A model generated the notes under the pieces. The model did no database searches. It was not told the DNA's origin and saw only the letters and a list, made by a program, of their open reading frames with translations. From Promethearchaeota archaeon (GTDB taxonomy: Archaea; Asgardarchaeota; Lokiarchaeia; Sigynarchaeales; SOKP01), in assembly GCA_016839655.1 (NCBI GenBank), contig JAEOTW010000017.1, positions 1 to 7,390 of the forward strand: a stretch of 7,390 nucleotides of DNA. The letters are read 5' to 3'. Position 1 is the first letter of the stretch; each line of letters opens with the position of its first letter. This document shows positions 4,910 through 7,390 of this stretch, piece after piece. A program made the translations under genes and the position numbers.

Positions 4910-6490
4910 ATGGCTCAAACAGGAGAAAGGAAAAAGGATTTAGGAAGTGTTCTTTCAGTTGGTGATAAAAGGCATATTGCTATTTCAGCTCAATGCCATG
5001 ATCATGTAATGTATCTAGCAGAAGTTCCAGCTAAAACCTTTTTTACTGATTTTAATTTAAATTTTGAAATAGGAGGATTAGTGGGAAAATATTATGATTT
5101 AGATGGTCCAGCAGGAGGATATGATTCCTATGATTTAGAAGTAGAAGCGTTAGGAGGGAAATTAATTTATGGCGAAAATTCTATGCCTACTATTGATTTC
5201 CGTCAACCGTTAATTAAGAATTATGAAGATTTAGAAAAATTAAAAAACAAAAAAATCGATTTTTATAATGCTGGACGCTTTCCGAAAATCTTAAATACTA
5301 CAGGCTCAGTGGCGGCTGGAGTGTGCATATTCTGCTCCCCTTTTAGCTTAGCAGTTGGATTGATGGGATTTCCAAAACTCATTAGAGCAATGAAAAAGGA
5401 GCCAGAATTATATCAGGGAGTAATGAGTTTCGTTGTCGATGATGTTTTAGCACCTTGGATTAGGATACAAAATGAGAAAACAGGTAATTTAATGGGAATA
5501 GGAGCTGATGCATGGGCTAGTGTACCAAATCTATCCCCCAAAGAGATGATGGACTGGATAGTCCCCTATAATCAACGACTCGAAAAGAAATGCAACGAAT
5601 TTGGAGTAATCACGATGAACGTGACAGCAGACTATTGTGAAGAACGATTAGATAAATTTGATGAGAAAATACTTCATGATAGTTTTGATGTACAAATTGC
5701 AAGCATGGGTGGTAACCCCGCATTGTTCTTAGCCATGGGTCGATGGCATGAATACCCTCTCGAAGCAGTACGTAATTACACTGAAAAATTTCGAAAAGAA
5801 GGTAAAACCGTGTCGATTACAGCAGGGATAAATGCTCGATTGCTCCGTAATGGGCCCATAGAGAAAATTGTAGATAATGTTAAAAGATTCGTTGATGCTT
5901 TTGGAAGAGATCATAACCTAAGTATTCTCTTATCAAACGTTCCTGCAGACACTCCTTCGGAACACATTCACGCGGCTGTAGCCGCAGCTCATACTTATGG
6001 AAAGCTCCCTATCGCAGATAACCTAAATGAAATTCAAGTAAAAATTCCAACAAAGAAACCTTTTAAAGAATGGAGAATTGAGAATGAATCTATTATAAAT
6101 GCTCAATTGAAAGAAGAAGCTAAAGAACAACGATTCGGTCTTGCAGGATTATTATGGCAACAGTTGGGACAGATAAATCAAAATGAAAAATTCAAAGAAG
6201 AATATGCCGATGCAAAAATGAGTTTCCTCTACAATCTTACTGACCAAAGATATAGTGCGCTAATTAAGATTGAAAATGGAACTCTAGATGTAAAACATAT
6301 AGAAAATGATAGTGATACTATAAAAAATATTGAAGTTGATGGTTCAATAGCTTGTACTGCCAAATTATTTTTTGACTTCACTGGTGGAAAGATTTCTAAG
6401 GTTAGTATGATAATAAAAATGCTCACGGGAAAGTTGAAAGTTAAAGGCATGAAAAATATGCAAGAATTAGCCAAAATTATGGCTTTATAA
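4910..6490 (+). CDS. UroD-type corrinoid methyltransferase fused to an SCP2-like lipid-binding domain
   Basis: 526 residues, against about 340-380 for ordinary MtaA/MtbA or uroporphyrinogen decarboxylase relatives. Residues about 20-370 form the UroD-type TIM barrel: GGKLIYGENSMPTIDF at 82-97, the Asp/Trp-rich stretch GIGADAWASVPNLSPKEMMDW at 196-216, and the closing ADTPSEHIHAA at 346-356. The adjacent corrinoid gene argues for methyl transfer to or from cobalt rather than haem synthesis. The H-x-C...C zinc triad of MtaA/MtbA is not evident: Cys243 (TADYC) is present, but the late Cys position reads SNVPADTP. Residues about 405-526 match the sterol carrier protein 2 pattern: an FGLAGLLWQQL helix, an INQNEKFKE helix, a central beta sheet, and the typical ending TGKLKVKGMKNMQELAKIM. 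SCP2 domains bind lipids or acyl chains, so the substrate may be hydrophobic (inference). No signal peptide. Transcription probably ends at the A9/T10 tract 18 nt downstream. Confidence 0.85.
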   Translation: MAQTGERKKDLGSVLSVGDKRHIAISAQCHDHVMYLAEVPAKTFFTDFNLNFEIGGLVGKYYDLDGPAGGYDSYDLEVEALGGKLIYGENSMPTIDFRQPLIKNYEDLEKLKNKKIDFYNAGRFPKILNTTGSVAAGVCIFCSPFSLAVGLMGFPKLIRAMKKEPELYQGVMSFVVDDVLAPWIRIQNEKTGNLMGIGADAWASVPNLSPKEMMDWIVPYNQRLEKKCNEFGVITMNVTADYCEERLDKFDEKILHDSFDVQIASMGGNPALFLAMGRWHEYPLEAVRNYTEKFRKEGKTVSITAGINARLLRNGPIEKIVDNVKRFVDAFGRDHNLSILLSNVPADTPSEHIHAAVAAAHTYGKLPIADNLNEIQVKIPTKKPFKEWRIENESIINAQLKEEAKEQRFGLAGLLWQQLGQINQNEKFKEEYADAKMSFLYNLTDQRYSALIKIENGTLDVKHIENDSDTIKNIEVDGSIACTAKLFFDFTGGKISKVSMIIKMLTGKLKVKGMKNMQELAKIMAL

Positions 6491-6507
6491 AATTCATATA
6501 ATTATTT

Positions 6508-6526
6508 AAAAAAAAATTTTTTTTTT
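6508..6526 (+). terminator. A9/T10 tract, poly-U terminator of the methyltransferase operon
   Basis: Nine A (6508-6516) run directly into ten T (6517-6526), starting 18 nt after the stop of the UroD-SCP2 gene. Long T-tracts without a GC stem are the common intrinsic terminators of archaea, and the symmetric tract could act in both directions. It separates the operon from ATP-citrate lyase. Confidence 0.7.
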
Positions 6527-6583
6527 AACTCACTTTATTCAAAACAATTCGCTATCTCCTATCTTTACACTCAAAATCATACC

Positions 6584-6643
6584 TATCCTTGAAAAAATTC
6601 ATGCAATTACGTTATAAAAGGGAAAAGAATCCCATATTAATCA
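6584..6643 (+). repeat. dispersed intergenic repeat, copy 2
   Basis: Pairs with 2909-2968 over 60 ungapped bases with 12 mismatches; similarity extends left to about 6565. The right-end inverted pair is GGGA-N6-TCCC here. This copy also contains TTATAAAAG at 6612-6620, which could be a TATA box, but copy 1 has TTAATAAAT there, so a promoter is not the shared property. It lies 89 bp before the ATP-citrate lyase start and after the operon terminator. Relative to flanking genes its orientation is opposite to that of copy 1. Confidence 0.65.
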
Positions 6644-6681
6644 TGTAGGTAAAATTTTTATTAAAGTTGAGTTTACCCTTA

Positions 6682-6690
6682 TTATAAATA
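6682..6690 (+). promoter_or_regulatory. TATA box of the ATP-citrate lyase gene
   Basis: TTATAAATA lies 42-50 bp before the TTG start. Transcription about 25 bp downstream, near 6711, would give a leader of roughly 20 nt. Only a weak purine-rich ribosome site (GAGAAAGAGAG, 6717-6727) precedes the start. A second candidate, TTATAAAAG, lies in the upstream repeat. Confidence 0.5.
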
Positions 6691-6731
6691 TTTGACATAA
6701 CATTAAAAATAAATAAGAGAAAGAGAGAAAA

Positions 6732-7390
6732 TTGGCTCAAAAAAATATTTATGAGTATGATGCTAAAAAGCTCATAGCGCACGAATTACCAAAATACTTT
6801 CCAGATTTTAATTACCATAACAAGTTAGTAGTTATTGACTGTGAGACTGATTTAGATAAAGCAATTATAGAAAATCCATGGGTAAACACTGAAAAAGTCG
6901 TTGTTAAACCTGACCAACTCTTTGGAAAAAGAGGGAAGGCAAATTTACTCTTGTTAGACGCAAACTGCGACGAAATGAAAGATTTTTGTTATAGTAATTT
7001 AGACAGAGTTTGCGAAATTGGTAACGTAAGGGGCGCTTTGAAACGCTTACTTGTAGAACCTTTTATACCCCACGAAAAGGAGTATTATGTTTCCATTACA
7101 ACTGAAAGAGATGGTGATGTTATCCATTTTAGTTTTGAAGGGGGTATTTTCGTAGAAGAAAATTGGGATAAAGTTATTCATATACCCGTACCTATAGGAA
7201 CTGATATTACTTCGTTCGATATAGAAGGTAAGATGCCCGATTTAGGAAGTTCTAAAAATCTTTTGATATCATTTATAAAAGGGCTTTACCAAGTGTTTAT
7301 TGATCAAGATTTTACTTTTCTTGAAATCAATCCTTTCGCAATCACTGAGGATAATAAAGTTGTACCTTTAGACGTTAAAGCTAGACTAGA
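6732..7390 (+). CDS. ATP-citrate lyase, ATP-grasp (small) subunit, 3'-truncated by the window edge
   Basis: 219 complete codons from a TTG start. A TAA at 6714-6716 in the same frame leaves TTG as the only conventional start before the conserved N-terminus (IYEYDAKKL). ATP-citrate lyase cleaves citrate with CoA and ATP to acetyl-CoA and oxaloacetate; this subunit supplies the ATP-grasp and citryl-CoA synthetase part. Visible signatures are NPWV at 48-51, VVVKPDQLFGKRGK at 56-69 (nucleotide-binding lysines), VEPFIPHEKEYYV at 108-120, a GGIFVEENWDK block, and FTFLEINPF at 194-202, followed by PLDVKARL. The KPDxLFGKRGK and EENWDKV blocks resemble plant ACLA, the separate-subunit form of about 420 residues; naming differs between lineages (plant ACLA, bacterial AclB), so no symbol is given. 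Succinyl-CoA synthetase beta is a more distant relative. The catalytic-His large subunit would be expected to the right of the window. The gene has its own promoter. Confidence 0.9.
   Translation, partial: MAQKNIYEYDAKKLIAHELPKYFPDFNYHNKLVVIDCETDLDKAIIENPWVNTEKVVVKPDQLFGKRGKANLLLLDANCDEMKDFCYSNLDRVCEIGNVRGALKRLLVEPFIPHEKEYYVSITTERDGDVIHFSFEGGIFVEENWDKVIHIPVPIGTDITSFDIEGKMPDLGSSKNLLISFIKGLYQVFIDQDFTFLEINPFAITEDNKVVPLDVKARL

Noticed and set aside
5729..5914. Open frame on the minus strand inside the UroD-SCP2 gene
   Set aside because: It is a shadow of the strong plus-strand coding frame and its translation has no recognisable features.
6508..6526. A9/T10 tract as a phase-variable repeat
   Set aside because: It lies outside coding sequence and just after an operon end, where a poly-T terminator is the simpler explanation.
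6612..6620. TTATAAAAG in repeat copy 2 as the main ATP-citrate lyase promoter
   Set aside because: It would give a leader of about 90 nt and is not kept in copy 1; TTATAAATA at 6682-6690 is better placed. It remains possible as a second promoter.
1..7390. CRISPR array, tRNA, rRNA or insertion sequence
   Set aside because: No regularly spaced direct repeats, no tRNA-like cloverleaf with conserved arms and no transposase-like frame or terminal inverted repeats were seen on reading both strands.

Overview
The window looks archaeal and AT-rich. TATA-like boxes lie upstream of several genes, GGTG/GGTGAT ribosome binding sites overlap the stop codons of preceding genes, and TTG starts are used. 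Two GbsR/MarR-type regulators, a corrinoid methyltransferase pair and a two-subunit-type ATP-citrate lyase together would suit an Asgard (Lokiarchaeia-like) anaerobe. That taxonomic guess is an inference from gene content, not shown by any marker in the window.

Layout. Positions 1-1414 (+): the 3' part of a GT4-type glycosyltransferase, cut off by the window edge, then a small two-SH3-domain protein with a TTG start. Positions 1421-2770 (-), convergent with these: a dihydrolipoamide dehydrogenase-like flavoprotein, complete in every domain but interrupted by one in-frame TAA and lacking an ATG/GTG/TTG start at its N-terminus. A good Shine-Dalgarno sits before an ATT codon instead. Positions 2771-3105: an intergenic stretch holding the first copy of a ~60-75 nt dispersed repeat. 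Positions 3106-4110 (-): two tandem paralogous winged-helix regulators. They diverge across a 151 bp promoter region from positions 4262-6490 (+): a corrinoid (B12-binding) protein and a UroD-type methyltransferase fused to a C-terminal SCP2-like lipid-binding domain. Positions 6491-6731: an A9/T10 terminator, the second repeat copy and a TATA box. Positions 6732-7390 (+): the 5' half of the ATP-grasp subunit of ATP-citrate lyase, which starts at TTG and runs off the window.

How they may work together. The corrinoid protein and UroD-SCP2 protein form a clear two-gene methyl-transfer module: the UroD protein would move a methyl group from an unknown, possibly hydrophobic, donor to the cobalt of the corrinoid protein. 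The divergent regulators are the obvious candidates for its control, and a perfect 14 bp palindrome sits exactly on its TATA box. ATP-citrate lyase has its own promoter and makes or uses cytosolic acetyl-CoA. A link to the methyl module through acetyl-CoA metabolism is possible but not shown. The glycosyltransferase/SH3 pair probably belongs to an unrelated surface-glycan region to the left.

Most worth a second look: the UroD-SCP2 fusion, the palindrome under the regulator pair, the interrupted flavoprotein gene with its apparent ATT start, the dispersed repeat, and the plant-like ATP-citrate lyase subunit.
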